Both the position numbers and the translations under genes were made by a program. 16,993 bases of DNA from Candidatus Bipolaricaulota bacterium (GTDB taxonomy: Bacteria; Bipolaricaulota; Bipolaricaulia; Bipolaricaulales; Bipolaricaulaceae), in NCBI GenBank assembly GCA_021163465.1, contig JAGGWU010000159.1, positions 1 to 16,993 on the forward strand, in the 5' to 3' direction. The notes below the pieces were generated by a model. It was not told the origin of the DNA and did not search any database. It saw only the letters and a program-made list of their open reading frames with translations. Shown piece by piece: positions 1 through 6,198 of the stretch (position 1 is the stretch's first letter; every line of letters starts with the position of its first letter).

Positions 1-267
1 CGGCGATGAACCTCGCGTTCGGGAGCCCCAAAAGGAGGGAAAGGGCCTTCTCGGCCTCCCTTTCCCCTTTCTCCCAAGGCTTCACCAAGAACTCCGTGAT
101 ACACAATGCCGGCACAAGGAGCTCCACCTCGCCCTTCCCCGCGGCGGCAAACAAACGCTCGGTGAGATCGGAATAAGGGGGGCATCCTCGAAGTGGTAGA
201 TGAGGACCGGGGTATCGAGCCCGACGGCGCGGTGCTTTTTCAGGATCCCCTCAAGCGCCCTTCCCAC
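1..267 (-). pseudogene. PIN-domain toxin (VapC-like), frameshifted and cut by the window edge
   Basis: This is the toxin half of a VapBC-like toxin-antitoxin pair; PIN proteins are metal-dependent ribonucleases. The frame starts at GTG 265-267, with AGGAG eight bases upstream, and overlaps the end of the antitoxin gene. It reads a typical PIN N-terminus, GLDTPVLIYHFEDAP, with the first catalytic Asp at residue 18. It then leaves frame in a six-C run (minus strand, 177-182) and stops near position 82. Adding one C restores a PIN sequence: YSDLTERLF, then VPALCITEFLVKPWEKGE with the conserved Glu in ITEF, and GLPNARFIA at the edge. About 88 of the usual 130 or so residues are visible. The lesion may be a real inactivation, a slippage-prone run or a sequencing error. 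The family call is firm; whether the gene works is not known. Confidence 0.8.
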
Positions 268-503
268 GCGTCCCGCTCCTTTTGGATGTGGATGGAGATC
301 TCCTTCTTCCCTCCCCAGATGCCGTGCAGGGCACCCTTCGTTCTTCGCGCGTACTCCTCGGGCGGAGCGAGGACAACCCTTCCCCCTTCTTCCACCCCCA
401 CAAGGAGCATGTCCCCCTCCTGGAGCCCCAGGGCCTCCCGGACCTCCTTGGGGATCACCACCTGGCCTTTCCTACCCAGTTTGACCTTCTTCACCTTGGT
501 CAT
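240..503 (-). CDS. AbrB/SpoVT-type antitoxin of a VapBC-like pair
   Basis: The 87-residue protein is expected to bind its own promoter and neutralise the PIN toxin encoded just downstream. Residues 1-45 form a swapped-hairpin AbrB domain with the signature KLGRKGQVVIPKEVREALGL followed by EGDMLLV and GGRVVLAP. The C-terminal 35 residues, including KERDAWEG, look like the toxin-binding tail common in such antitoxins. I chose ATG 501-503, giving MTKVKKVKLG. The in-frame ATG at 516-518 overlaps the best -10 box, and the in-frame TTG at 531-533 lies upstream of it. No well-spaced Shine-Dalgarno is present, so the mRNA may be nearly leaderless. The gene overlaps the toxin start by 28 bases, which suggests translational coupling. 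Confidence 0.85.
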   Translation of the reverse strand: MTKVKKVKLGRKGQVVIPKEVREALGLQEGDMLLVGVEEGGRVVLAPPEEYARRTKGALHGIWGGKKEISIHIQKERDAWEGRLRGS

Positions 504-516
504 ACCTTTTCGGATC

Positions 517-546
517 ATTCTAACCAAAAACAAACGGTCTTGCCCA
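517..546 (-). promoter_or_regulatory. Candidate promoter of the antitoxin-toxin pair
   Basis: On the minus strand, TGGGCA (546-541) and TAGAAT (522-517, five of six consensus bases) are separated by 18 bases. Transcription would start around 510, only a few bases before the antitoxin ATG at 503. A weaker rightward pair, TTGCCC (540-545) and TAAGCT (563-568) with a 17-base spacer, would serve the recombinase at 578. The two -35 boxes would overlap, so the antitoxin could in principle control both. These are motif matches only. Confidence 0.35.
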
Positions 547-577
547 TCCTCCCCCGGTCCAATAAGCTACCTAGGCC

Positions 578-1159
578 ATGCGGCTCATAGGTTATGTGCG
601 GGTCTCTTCGGTATCACAGATCCAAGGGTACGGACTGGAGGTCCAACGGAGGGCGATCGAGCAGTACTGTGAGGCCCACGGCCACGAGCTCATCTCCATC
701 GAGGAGGAGGTTAAGTCGGCGATAAAGTCTCGGCCGGTCTTCGAGCGAGTGAAGAGGAAGATCCTGGAGGGGAAGGCCGACGGCCTTATAGCCTACAGGC
801 TCGACCGGGTGGGGAGGTCGGTGAAAGACCTGGCACTCATCGCCGACGAGTTCCAGCGGGCCGGCAAAGCCCTGATCTTCGTACAGAATGCCATCGATAC
901 CTCCACCCCCGAGGGGAAGCTCCTCTTCAACCTCCTTGCCGCCATTGCCGAGTACGAAAGGACGTTGCTCCTCGAACGGACCAAGGCAGGAAGGGAGCTT
1001 GTGGAAAAGCAGGGAAAGATCTGCCATCGACCGAGGAAGGAGATCGACCCGAGGATCCTCAGGGACCTGAAGGAGAAAGGGGTCTCCCACCGCCGAATGG
1101 CCCAGATCCTGGGGATCTCCCGCACCACCCTCCTCAACGCCTGGACGAGCTCGGGCTGA
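578..1159 (+). CDS. Small serine recombinase (resolvase/invertase family)
   Basis: The 193-residue protein is a site-specific DNA recombinase that forms a phosphoserine link to DNA. The N-terminal catalytic domain (about 1-125) starts MRLIGYVRVSS, with Arg8 and nucleophile Ser10. It contains the conserved RLDRVGR block (74-80) and a TPEGKLLFNLLAAIAEYER segment leading into the long E-helix (about 125-145). Residues 155-193 form a resolvase-type helix-turn-helix (RRMAQILGISRTTLLNAW). The length and domain order match complete resolvases/invertases of about 185-200 residues. The start ATG 578-580 has no good Shine-Dalgarno. The gene is divergent from the toxin-antitoxin pair and is followed by a transposase remnant and a tRNA gene. 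No invertible segment, cointegrate transposase or TnpB is visible, so its target is unknown. Confidence 0.93.
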   Translation: MRLIGYVRVSSVSQIQGYGLEVQRRAIEQYCEAHGHELISIEEEVKSAIKSRPVFERVKRKILEGKADGLIAYRLDRVGRSVKDLALIADEFQRAGKALIFVQNAIDTSTPEGKLLFNLLAAIAEYERTLLLERTKAGRELVEKQGKICHRPRKEIDPRILRDLKEKGVSHRRMAQILGISRTTLLNAWTSSG

Positions 1160-1164
1160 GATGA

Positions 1165-1575
1165 CCGGCTGTTCCGGCGAAGATGTGCCACCGGACGTAA
1201 GCCCACCTGTCCAGGGAGTGCTAGGAAGGGGAAAAATACGATCGGCCATTCCTCATACGCTTCCACCAGATGCTCCAAGAAGGCGTTGGTGTTGCCCTCG
1301 TCCCTCACAAAGAAAGGTTCAAGGTAAACCACCTTCAGGGTATGGGGATCCAGGGCCACATAAATCCAAGCCTCCTTTCCCCCACCTTCACCCAGGTCTC
1401 GTCCACCACAATAACCGGTGGGAGGGGGCCTTGGTGGAGCTTGATCCCCGCCATAATTCCCTTGGCCTTGAGGAGGTGCCCCAGTTTCCTGAAACTCAGC
1501 CGGGGTTCTCCTCTCATGGTCCTTCACCACAAGAAAGTTTGCCCAAAAGGAGAACCCCGATTTTTTAACAGGGCC
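1165..1575 (-). mobile_element. Decayed DDE transposase (IS6/IS240-like), multiple lesions
   Basis: No intact gene lies between the recombinase and the tRNA. The minus strand encodes transposase pieces in two frames. One frame (from about 1517 down) has LSFRKLGHLLKAKGI, resembling the N-terminal region of IS6-type transposases, then VIVVDETWVKVG with the first catalytic Asp (codon 1401-1403). The other continues with AWIYVALDPHTLKVVYLEPF and an RDEGNTNAFLEHLVEAY segment. One extra base in the five-base run 1379-1383 would join them as VKVGGKEAWIYVALDP. About 50 residues, including the helix-turn-helix, seem to be missing before VDET. The part after EEWPI, where the second Asp should lie, is unrecognisable. 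GGCCCTGTTAAAAAATC (minus strand, ending near 1575) faintly resembles an IS6-type terminal repeat. Family assignment is moderate; decay is clear. Confidence 0.7.
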
Positions 1576-1590
1576 AGAGGCTGAGCTTTG

Positions 1591-1620
1591 TTGCATGGAG
1601 GAAAAGGAAAGGGGTAAGAT
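1591..1620 (+). promoter_or_regulatory. Candidate promoter of the CAT-anticodon tRNA
   Basis: TTGCAT (1591-1596) and TAAGAT (1615-1620) are separated by 18 bases. Transcription would start almost at the tRNA 5' end (1626). The -10 box matches four of six consensus bases and the -35 box three, so this rests partly on its position. Confidence 0.35.
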
Positions 1621-1625
1621 AAGGT

Positions 1626-1697
1626 GGGCCCGTAGCTCAGGGGTAGAGCAGCCGGCTCATAACCGGTAGGTCGCAGGTTCGATCCCTGCCGGGCCCA
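1626..1697 (+). tRNA. tRNA with CAT anticodon (elongator Met, or Ile2 if modified)
   Basis: The full cloverleaf can be drawn. The acceptor stem is GGGCCCG/CGGGCCC and the D stem GCTC/GAGC. The anticodon stem is GCCGG/CCGGT with loop CTCATAA, and the T stem is GCAGG/CCTGC with loop TTCGATC. The discriminator is A1697 and CCA is not encoded. The G1:C72 pair, and the absence of three G:C pairs next to the anticodon loop, argue against the initiator tRNA. A CAT gene can also be tRNA-Ile2, read as AUA after lysidine modification; the sequence alone does not decide. The gene marks the right edge of the accessory patch. Confidence 0.95.
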
Positions 1698-1706
1698 TAA
1701 ATCGTG

Positions 1707-1726
1707 ACGCGTTACCGTTAACGCGT
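1707..1726. repeat. Perfect 8-base inverted repeat between the tRNA and the RNase H-like gene
   Basis: ACGCGTTA (1707-1714) and TAACGCGT (1719-1726) are perfect inverted copies around a 4-base loop. Beyond one G-G mismatch, a further GT/AC pair extends the symmetry to 1704-1729. It begins nine bases after the tRNA and ends just before the ATG at 1735. No T tract follows, so it is not a standard terminator. It could be an operator, an RNA hairpin controlling translation or processing, or a recombination site. Confidence 0.6.
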
Positions 1727-1734
1727 GACAGGGG

Positions 1735-2259
1735 ATGCGAAAGCTCTTCATCCACGTGGACGGAGCCTCCCGGGGGAATCCAGGCGAGGCGGCGATCGGT
1801 GTCCTCCTCACCGATGAACAGGGAAACACCATCGAGGAAGTCTCCCAGCTCATCGGCCAAGCCACCAATAACGTGGCCGAATATAAGGCCCTCATCGAGG
1901 GAGCCCGCCGCGCCTTGGAATACCTCCCCGAGGAAGCCATCTTCCTTACCGACAGCGAACTCGTGGCCAACCAGATAAACGGCCTCTACAAGGTCCAAGA
2001 ACCCCACCTCCAGTACCTGAACCAGAAAGCATTGGAGTTGCTTTCGCGCCTTCCCCGCTGGCGCGTCAACTACATCGAACGGGAGGCAAACTACAAAGCC
2101 CACCGCCTCGCCATGCGGGCCTTCCGAGAAAAGTCCCGCCAGGAACGGGAACGTTCCAAGATCCTTAACGAAATCGAGGACGTCCTGCGGGAACTCCCCC
2201 TGGATGACCTGCGCCGCGTCCTCTCATATGCCAATAGCCTCAAAGCCCAAAAGCCTTGA
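1735..2259 (+). CDS. RNase HI-family protein with a charged C-terminal extension
   Basis: Residues 1-130 have the RNase H fold, which cleaves RNA in RNA:DNA hybrids. FIHVDGASRGNPG carries Asp9, NNVAEYKALIEG carries Glu49 and FLTDSELVANQI carries Asp73. The fourth acidic position, normally Asp in the motif AN..AD.LA, is His123 here (REANYKAHRLAMRA). Short proteins of this kind occur widely in bacteria and archaea. Residues 131-174 are a highly charged helical tail ending EIEDVLRELPLDDLRRVLSY, of unknown role. The ATG sits directly after GGGG, so the Shine-Dalgarno is too close to be ideal, and an inverted repeat lies just upstream. The stop is one base before dtd, which suggests co-translation. 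Hybrid-cleaving activity is inferred from three conserved acids. Confidence 0.88.
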   Translation: MRKLFIHVDGASRGNPGEAAIGVLLTDEQGNTIEEVSQLIGQATNNVAEYKALIEGARRALEYLPEEAIFLTDSELVANQINGLYKVQEPHLQYLNQKALELLSRLPRWRVNYIEREANYKAHRLAMRAFREKSRQERERSKILNEIEDVLRELPLDDLRRVLSYANSLKAQKP

Positions 2260-2260
2260 G

Positions 2261-2698
2261 ATGCGGATCGTGCTCCAGCGTGTGAAAGAGGCCTATGTCG
2301 CGGTGGATGGGGTGGAGGTCGCCCGCATCGGAAAGGGGCTGCTTCTTTTGGTGGGAATCGGCCGAAGCGACACGGAAGAGGCCCTTTTCTTTTGGGCCAG
2401 AAAGATCCCCGAGCTCCGTGTCTTCCCGGATAGCGAAGGGAAATTCAACCTTTCCCTTAGGGACGTGGGAGGGGAGATCCTGTGCGTTTCCCAGTTCACC
2501 CTCTACGGCGATTGCCGAAAAGGCAGACGTCCAAGCTTCAGTTCCGCCGCCCCCGGACCCGAGGCAAAACGCCTGTTTCAACGGTTCGTGGAGCTCCTCT
2601 CTCAGCAAGGAGTGCCCGTGAAAACCGGTGTGTTCGGGGCTAAAATGGAAGTGGGGCTCGTGAACGACGGGCCCGTTACCCTGATCTTGGGGCGTTAA
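2261..2698 (+). CDS. dtd: D-aminoacyl-tRNA deacylase
   Basis: This enzyme hydrolyses D-amino acids (and mischarged Gly) from tRNA, protecting translation from wrong stereochemistry. At 145 residues it has the usual family length. It begins MRIVLQRVKEAYVAVDG and carries the two signature motifs: SQFTL at 77-81 within ILCVSQFTLYGD, and the C-terminal Gly-Pro motif NDGPVT at 135-140. The ATG at 2261 is one base after the RNase H stop and has no separate strong ribosome site, so translation is probably coupled. It stands in an operon with rpmF, whose Shine-Dalgarno overlaps the dtd stop codon. Nothing is missing. Confidence 0.96.
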   Translation: MRIVLQRVKEAYVAVDGVEVARIGKGLLLLVGIGRSDTEEALFFWARKIPELRVFPDSEGKFNLSLRDVGGEILCVSQFTLYGDCRKGRRPSFSSAAPGPEAKRLFQRFVELLSQQGVPVKTGVFGAKMEVGLVNDGPVTLILGR

Positions 2699-2710
2699 GG
2701 AGGGATAAAT

Positions 2711-2905
2711 ATGGCAGCGGTTCCAAAATGTCGCCGGTCCCACCGCGAAGTGAGACTTCGGCGGACCCACTGGCACGCCCACATGCCCCCGGCGGTGGAG
2801 TGCCCCCACTGCCATGAGCTGAAACTGCCTCACCGGGTCTGTCCCCACTGCGGCTATTACAACGGGATGGAGATCGTGGCCGTAGAGGAGAAGAAAAAAG
2901 GGTGA
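2711..2905 (+). CDS. rpmF: 50S ribosomal protein L32, zinc-binding form
   Basis: The 64-residue protein of the large ribosomal subunit begins MAAVPKCRRSHREVRLRRTHW, the basic L32 N-terminus. It then has a four-cysteine zinc ribbon: CPHC at 31-34 and CPHC at 44-47. A strong Shine-Dalgarno, AAGGAGG (2697-2703), lies seven bases before ATG 2711 and overlaps the dtd stop. It is the last gene of the rightward unit and is followed by a clear terminator. In many bacteria rpmF neighbours plsX or a DUF177 gene; here it follows dtd. Confidence 0.96.
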   Translation: MAAVPKCRRSHREVRLRRTHWHAHMPPAVECPHCHELKLPHRVCPHCGYYNGMEIVAVEEKKKG

Positions 2906-2927
2906 ACTCCCCTCTTCAGAAGGCATG

Positions 2928-2963
2928 AAAAAGGGCGCCGGTTAGCCCGGCGCTTTTTCTTTC
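2928..2963. terminator. Bidirectional rho-independent terminator between rpmF and gcvPB
   Basis: GCGCCGG (2935-2941) pairs with CCGGCGC (2947-2953) around the loop TTAGC. The stem is flanked by AAAAA (2928-2932) on the left and TTTTTCTTT on the right. The two tracts make it work on either strand, as expected between convergent genes. Confidence 0.9.
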
Positions 2964-2975
2964 CAAGCGTTGTCC

Positions 2976-4415
2976 CTAAGGCCTCTCCTCCCGCAGAACC
3001 GGTTCCCGGGCGGCCTTCACCTCGTCCAAACGACGCACCGGCGCGTTGTGCGGTGCCTCCGCCAAGAGCTCCGGCTGTTTTTGAGCCTCCTCCGCGATCC
3101 GATGCATGGCGTCGATAAAGGCGTCCAACGTCTCCAGGGTCTCGGTCTCGGTGGGCTCGATCATCAAGGCTTCTTCGACGATCAGGGGGAAATAGACGGT
3201 GGGGGGATGGAATCCGTAATCGATCAAACGCTTAGCCACATCCCGGGCCTTTACACCTAGGTTCTTCGTGGACGCTACGAACTCGTGCTTGCAGAGGCCA
3301 TCATAGGGAACGGCGTAGATATCCCGCAGCCGCACCCGGAGGTAATTGGCGGCCAAAACCGCCCCCGCGGACGCCTCCCGCAGACCCTCATCCCCCAACG
3401 TAAGGATGTAAGCCAAGGCTTTTACCATCACCAGCACGTTTCCGAAGAAGGGGTGTACCCTTCCGATGGTCTTGGGGACCTCGTAGGAGAGCATAAAACG
3501 ATCGCCTTCCTTCACGATCTGGGGCACCGGCAGATAGGGAAGGAGGGGCTCGGAAACCGCCAGGGGCCCTGCCCCGGGGCCGCCGCTTCCGTGGGGAGTG
3601 GAGAAGGTCTTGTGAAGGTTGAAGTGAAATATGTCGGCGCCCATATCGCCCGGACGCGCCCGCCCCAAGAAGGCGTTCAGGTTCGCCCCGTCGAAGTAAC
3701 AAAGGCCTCCTACCTCGTGCACCATCGCGGTGATTCGGAGGATATCTCGCTCGAAGATGCCCAACGTATTGGGGACAGTAAGCATAATCCCTGCTACGTC
3801 CTCCCCCAGCCTCTCTTCCAGGGCCGCCAGATCCACGGTCCCCTGCTCATTCGAGGGCACGGACACGACCTGGAACCCCATCATGGCCGCCGAAGCGGGG
3901 TTGGTGCCGTGGGCGGAATCGGGAAGCAGGATCTTGGTCCGCCGCTCGAGCTCCCCTTTGTCCTCGAAGTAGCGGCGGATGAGAAGCATCCCGGTTAGCT
4001 CACCATGGGCCCCGGCGGCGGGCTGGAGGGTTATTCCGGGCATTCCCGCGATCCCCTTAAGCAACTCCCCCAATCGCCAAAGGACTTCAAGCATCCCCTG
4101 GGTCGCTTCCTCGGGAAGGAGGGGATGGAGTTCGGCGAACCCGGGGAGGCATGCGAGCTCCTCATGAAGCTTGGGGTTGTACTTCATGGTACATGAACCC
4201 AATGGGTAAAAACCGGTGTCAACTCCATAGTTCATCCGTGAAAGCTCCGTATAGTGCCGAACAAGCTCGCCCTGAGAGACTTGGGGAAGCCAAGGGGGCT
4301 CACGGCGACGTAGCCCTTCGGGAAGTAAACCCAGGATCTCCTCGGGGTCCTTCCCCCATCGCGGCCAAGATGTGGCCCTCCGCCCTTCCTTCCCTTTCCG
4401 ATAGATCGTCCCCAT
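2976..4415 (-). CDS. gcvPB: Glycine dehydrogenase (decarboxylating), subunit 2
   Basis: This is the PLP-binding half of the two-subunit P protein of the glycine cleavage system. It decarboxylates glycine and passes the aminomethyl group to lipoyl-GcvH. The 479-residue product matches the family. Visible blocks are GVDTGFYPLGSCTMKYNP near the N-terminus, LQPAAGAHGELTG, LPDSAHGTNPASAAM, and the cofactor site FNLHKTFSTPHGSGGPG with the PLP lysine at about 269. I chose ATG 4413-4415 because AGGTGA lies five bases upstream; an in-frame GTG (4422-4424) would add three residues. It is the last gene of the dnaB-gcvH-gcvPA-gcvPB unit and ends beside the shared terminator. A hairpin lies in the 71-base gap to gcvPA. 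Confidence 0.96.
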   Translation of the reverse strand: MGTIYRKGKEGRRATSWPRWGKDPEEILGLLPEGLRRREPPWLPQVSQGELVRHYTELSRMNYGVDTGFYPLGSCTMKYNPKLHEELACLPGFAELHPLLPEEATQGMLEVLWRLGELLKGIAGMPGITLQPAAGAHGELTGMLLIRRYFEDKGELERRTKILLPDSAHGTNPASAAMMGFQVVSVPSNEQGTVDLAALEERLGEDVAGIMLTVPNTLGIFERDILRITAMVHEVGGLCYFDGANLNAFLGRARPGDMGADIFHFNLHKTFSTPHGSGGPGAGPLAVSEPLLPYLPVPQIVKEGDRFMLSYEVPKTIGRVHPFFGNVLVMVKALAYILTLGDEGLREASAGAVLAANYLRVRLRDIYAVPYDGLCKHEFVASTKNLGVKARDVAKRLIDYGFHPPTVYFPLIVEEALMIEPTETETLETLDAFIDAMHRIAEEAQKQPELLAEAPHNAPVRRLDEVKAAREPVLREERP

Positions 4416-4431
4416 CCTTCTCACCTAAATC

Positions 4432-4454
4432 GGCGGCCAAGATGAAAGGCCACC
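4432..4454 (-). other. Intercistronic hairpin upstream of gcvPB
   Basis: On the minus strand GGTGGCC and GGCCGCC can form a 7-pair stem, with one G-U pair in RNA, around a 9-base loop. It lies in the gcvPA-gcvPB gap, a few bases before the gcvPB Shine-Dalgarno. No T tract follows, so it is not a terminator. It may affect mRNA stability or the relative yield of the two subunits. Confidence 0.4.
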
Positions 4455-4486
4455 ATATTTTTCGATGATCGCAATTGGTGCGGGAG

Positions 4487-5794
4487 TTACCCCCTTAGAA
4501 CCTCCACCAAGCGTTGAAGCTCCCCTTCCGTGCGCTTTTCGGTGACGGCCACCGAGAACGCACCCTCGACCCCCATCCGCGCCACGTACTCGGGCGGCCC
4601 CACCGCAATCCCCTCCCGATAGAGCCGCTTCACCACCCCTGCGGGATCGGGACATTTGACCACGAACTCGTTGAAGAAGGGACCCGAGAAAGCGAGCTCA
4701 TAACCGGGTATCCCGGCGATCGCCTCCGCAAGATCATGGGCCTTCTCCAAGGAAAGGAGCGCCACCTCTCGCAATCCCTCGGCCCCCAAGGCCGCAAGAT
4801 ATATCGTGGCCCTCAAAGCGCAGAGGGCAGAGTTGGTGCAGATATTCGAAGTGGCCCGTTCCCTTCGTATGTGCTGTTCCCGAGTTTGAAGGGTCATGAC
4901 ATAGCCCTCTTTCCCTTCCGCATCCACGGTACGGCCCGAGACCCGCCCTGGCATCATCCGGAGGTACTTCCTCCGGGTGGCGAAGATCCCAAGGAGCGGC
5001 CCCCCGAAGGAGAGGGGGTTGCCCAAGGGTTGTCCCTCACCCACCACGATATCGGCTCCGAAGCTCCCCGGGGGCTCCAGTACTCCCAGGGCAACGGGGT
5101 AAACGGAGACGATGAGGAATACATCCCCTAACCTCTCCTTCAAACCCGAGAGGTCCTCGATAATCCCAAGACCATTGGGCTGCTGCACGATCAGGGCAAC
5201 GGTACCTTCCGGAACGTCTCCCAGGGTCAGACGTCCGGTCTCGTCGTAGGGCACATCCACCACCCCGATTCCAGCGCCCCGGCAATAGGTCTCCACCACC
5301 TCCCGGTGGAAGGGGTTCAGGGACCGCGGGACCAGTACCCTGTCCCCGCCCACGATCCTGCGGGCCATAAGGACCGCTTCCGCCAGGGCCGTCGCCCCGT
5401 CGTACATGGAAGCGTTGGCCACCTCCATTCCCGTGAGCTCGCAAATCATCGTCTGGTATTCGAACATCCACGTAAGGGTTCCCTGGGAGACCTCGGCCTG
5501 ATAGGGGGTGTAGGCGGTATAGAACTCCGAGCGGCGGGCAAGTTCGTTCACCACCGCGGGTATATAGTGATCGTAGAGACCAAAACCCACGAAGGGAACC
5601 AGCTTCCTGTTCCTGGCGGCAAGGGCCTCCAGCTCCTGGCGGACCTCGAGCTCCGAAAGAGGAGGAAGGCCTAGCGGAACGTAATTTTTTCGTATCTCCT
5701 CAGGGATGTCGTCGAAAAGCTCCTCCACATCCTCGACTCCGATCGCCCGAAGCATCCTTTCGATATCCGCCCGCGTGTGGGGGACGTATTCCAT
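4487..5794 (-). CDS. gcvPA: Glycine dehydrogenase (decarboxylating), subunit 1
   Basis: This is the N-terminal-type half of the split P protein. It pairs with GcvPB to form the active decarboxylase; the PLP lysine is in the partner. The 435-residue protein begins MEYVPHTRADIERML, followed by the family blocks FVGFGLYDHYIP, FYTAYTPYQAEVSQGTL and NASMYDGATALAEA. It ends with a C-terminal domain containing RRERATSNICTNSALCAL. ATG 5792-5794 overlaps the gcvH stop as TGATG, so translation is probably coupled; an in-frame GTG immediately before (5795-5797) is the alternative. The split form is common in thermophiles and Gram-positive bacteria, while E. coli has one fused gcvP. Confidence 0.96.
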   Translation of the reverse strand: MEYVPHTRADIERMLRAIGVEDVEELFDDIPEEIRKNYVPLGLPPLSELEVRQELEALAARNRKLVPFVGFGLYDHYIPAVVNELARRSEFYTAYTPYQAEVSQGTLTWMFEYQTMICELTGMEVANASMYDGATALAEAVLMARRIVGGDRVLVPRSLNPFHREVVETYCRGAGIGVVDVPYDETGRLTLGDVPEGTVALIVQQPNGLGIIEDLSGLKERLGDVFLIVSVYPVALGVLEPPGSFGADIVVGEGQPLGNPLSFGGPLLGIFATRRKYLRMMPGRVSGRTVDAEGKEGYVMTLQTREQHIRRERATSNICTNSALCALRATIYLAALGAEGLREVALLSLEKAHDLAEAIAGIPGYELAFSGPFFNEFVVKCPDPAGVVKRLYREGIAVGPPEYVARMGVEGAFSVAVTEKRTEGELQRLVEVLRG

Positions 5795-6171
5795 CACTCG
5801 CCGATCAGGTTTTTGTATCCCTCGGCGTCGAGAAGTTCGGAAAGCTCCGCTTCATTTTCCATTTTCAGGGCGAACAGCCACCCATTTCCATAGGGGTCTC
5901 GGTTTATCGTTCCAGGTGTGGAGATGAGCTCCTCGTTCACCTCCACCACCTCACCCGAAACCGGGGCATAGACCGATTCGGCGGCCTTCACCGATTCCAC
6001 GGTGACCGCCACCTCGCCTTTCTTCAGCTTTCTTCCCTTCTCTGGTAGTTCCACGTAAACCACATCCCCGAGTTTTTTCTGCGCGTAATCCGTGATCCCT
6101 ATCCTCGCCGTGCCATCCTCCACCTTTACCCACTCATGGGTTTTGGTATAACGCAATTCCTGTGGGACCAT
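5794..6171 (-). CDS. gcvH: Glycine cleavage system H protein
   Basis: GcvH is the small lipoylated carrier that shuttles the aminomethyl group from the P protein to GcvT and is reoxidised by lipoamide dehydrogenase. The 125-residue protein has the full fold. It begins with RYTKTHEWVKVEDG and continues with IGITDYAQKKLGDVVYVELP. The lipoylation site VESVKAAESVYAPVSG has Lys62, and the tail is NRDPYGNGWLF. ATG 6169-6171 has a strong Shine-Dalgarno (AAAGGAGG) in the 27-base gap after dnaB. The stop overlaps the gcvPA start. gcvT and a lipoamide dehydrogenase gene are not in the window. Confidence 0.97.
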   Translation of the reverse strand: MVPQELRYTKTHEWVKVEDGTARIGITDYAQKKLGDVVYVELPEKGRKLKKGEVAVTVESVKAAESVYAPVSGEVVEVNEELISTPGTINRDPYGNGWLFALKMENEAELSELLDAEGYKNLIGE

Positions 6172-6198
6172 TCACCCTCCTTTGTCCGATCCTTTTCT

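Noticed and set aside
578..1600. IS607-type element (serine recombinase with TnpB)
   Set aside because: The recombinase has the resolvase/invertase domain order with a C-terminal helix-turn-helix, whereas IS607 recombinases have an N-terminal DNA-binding domain. No TnpB is present.
1626..1697. Initiator tRNA-fMet
   Set aside because: The acceptor stem starts with a G1:C72 pair and the anticodon stem lacks the three G:C pairs typical of initiators.
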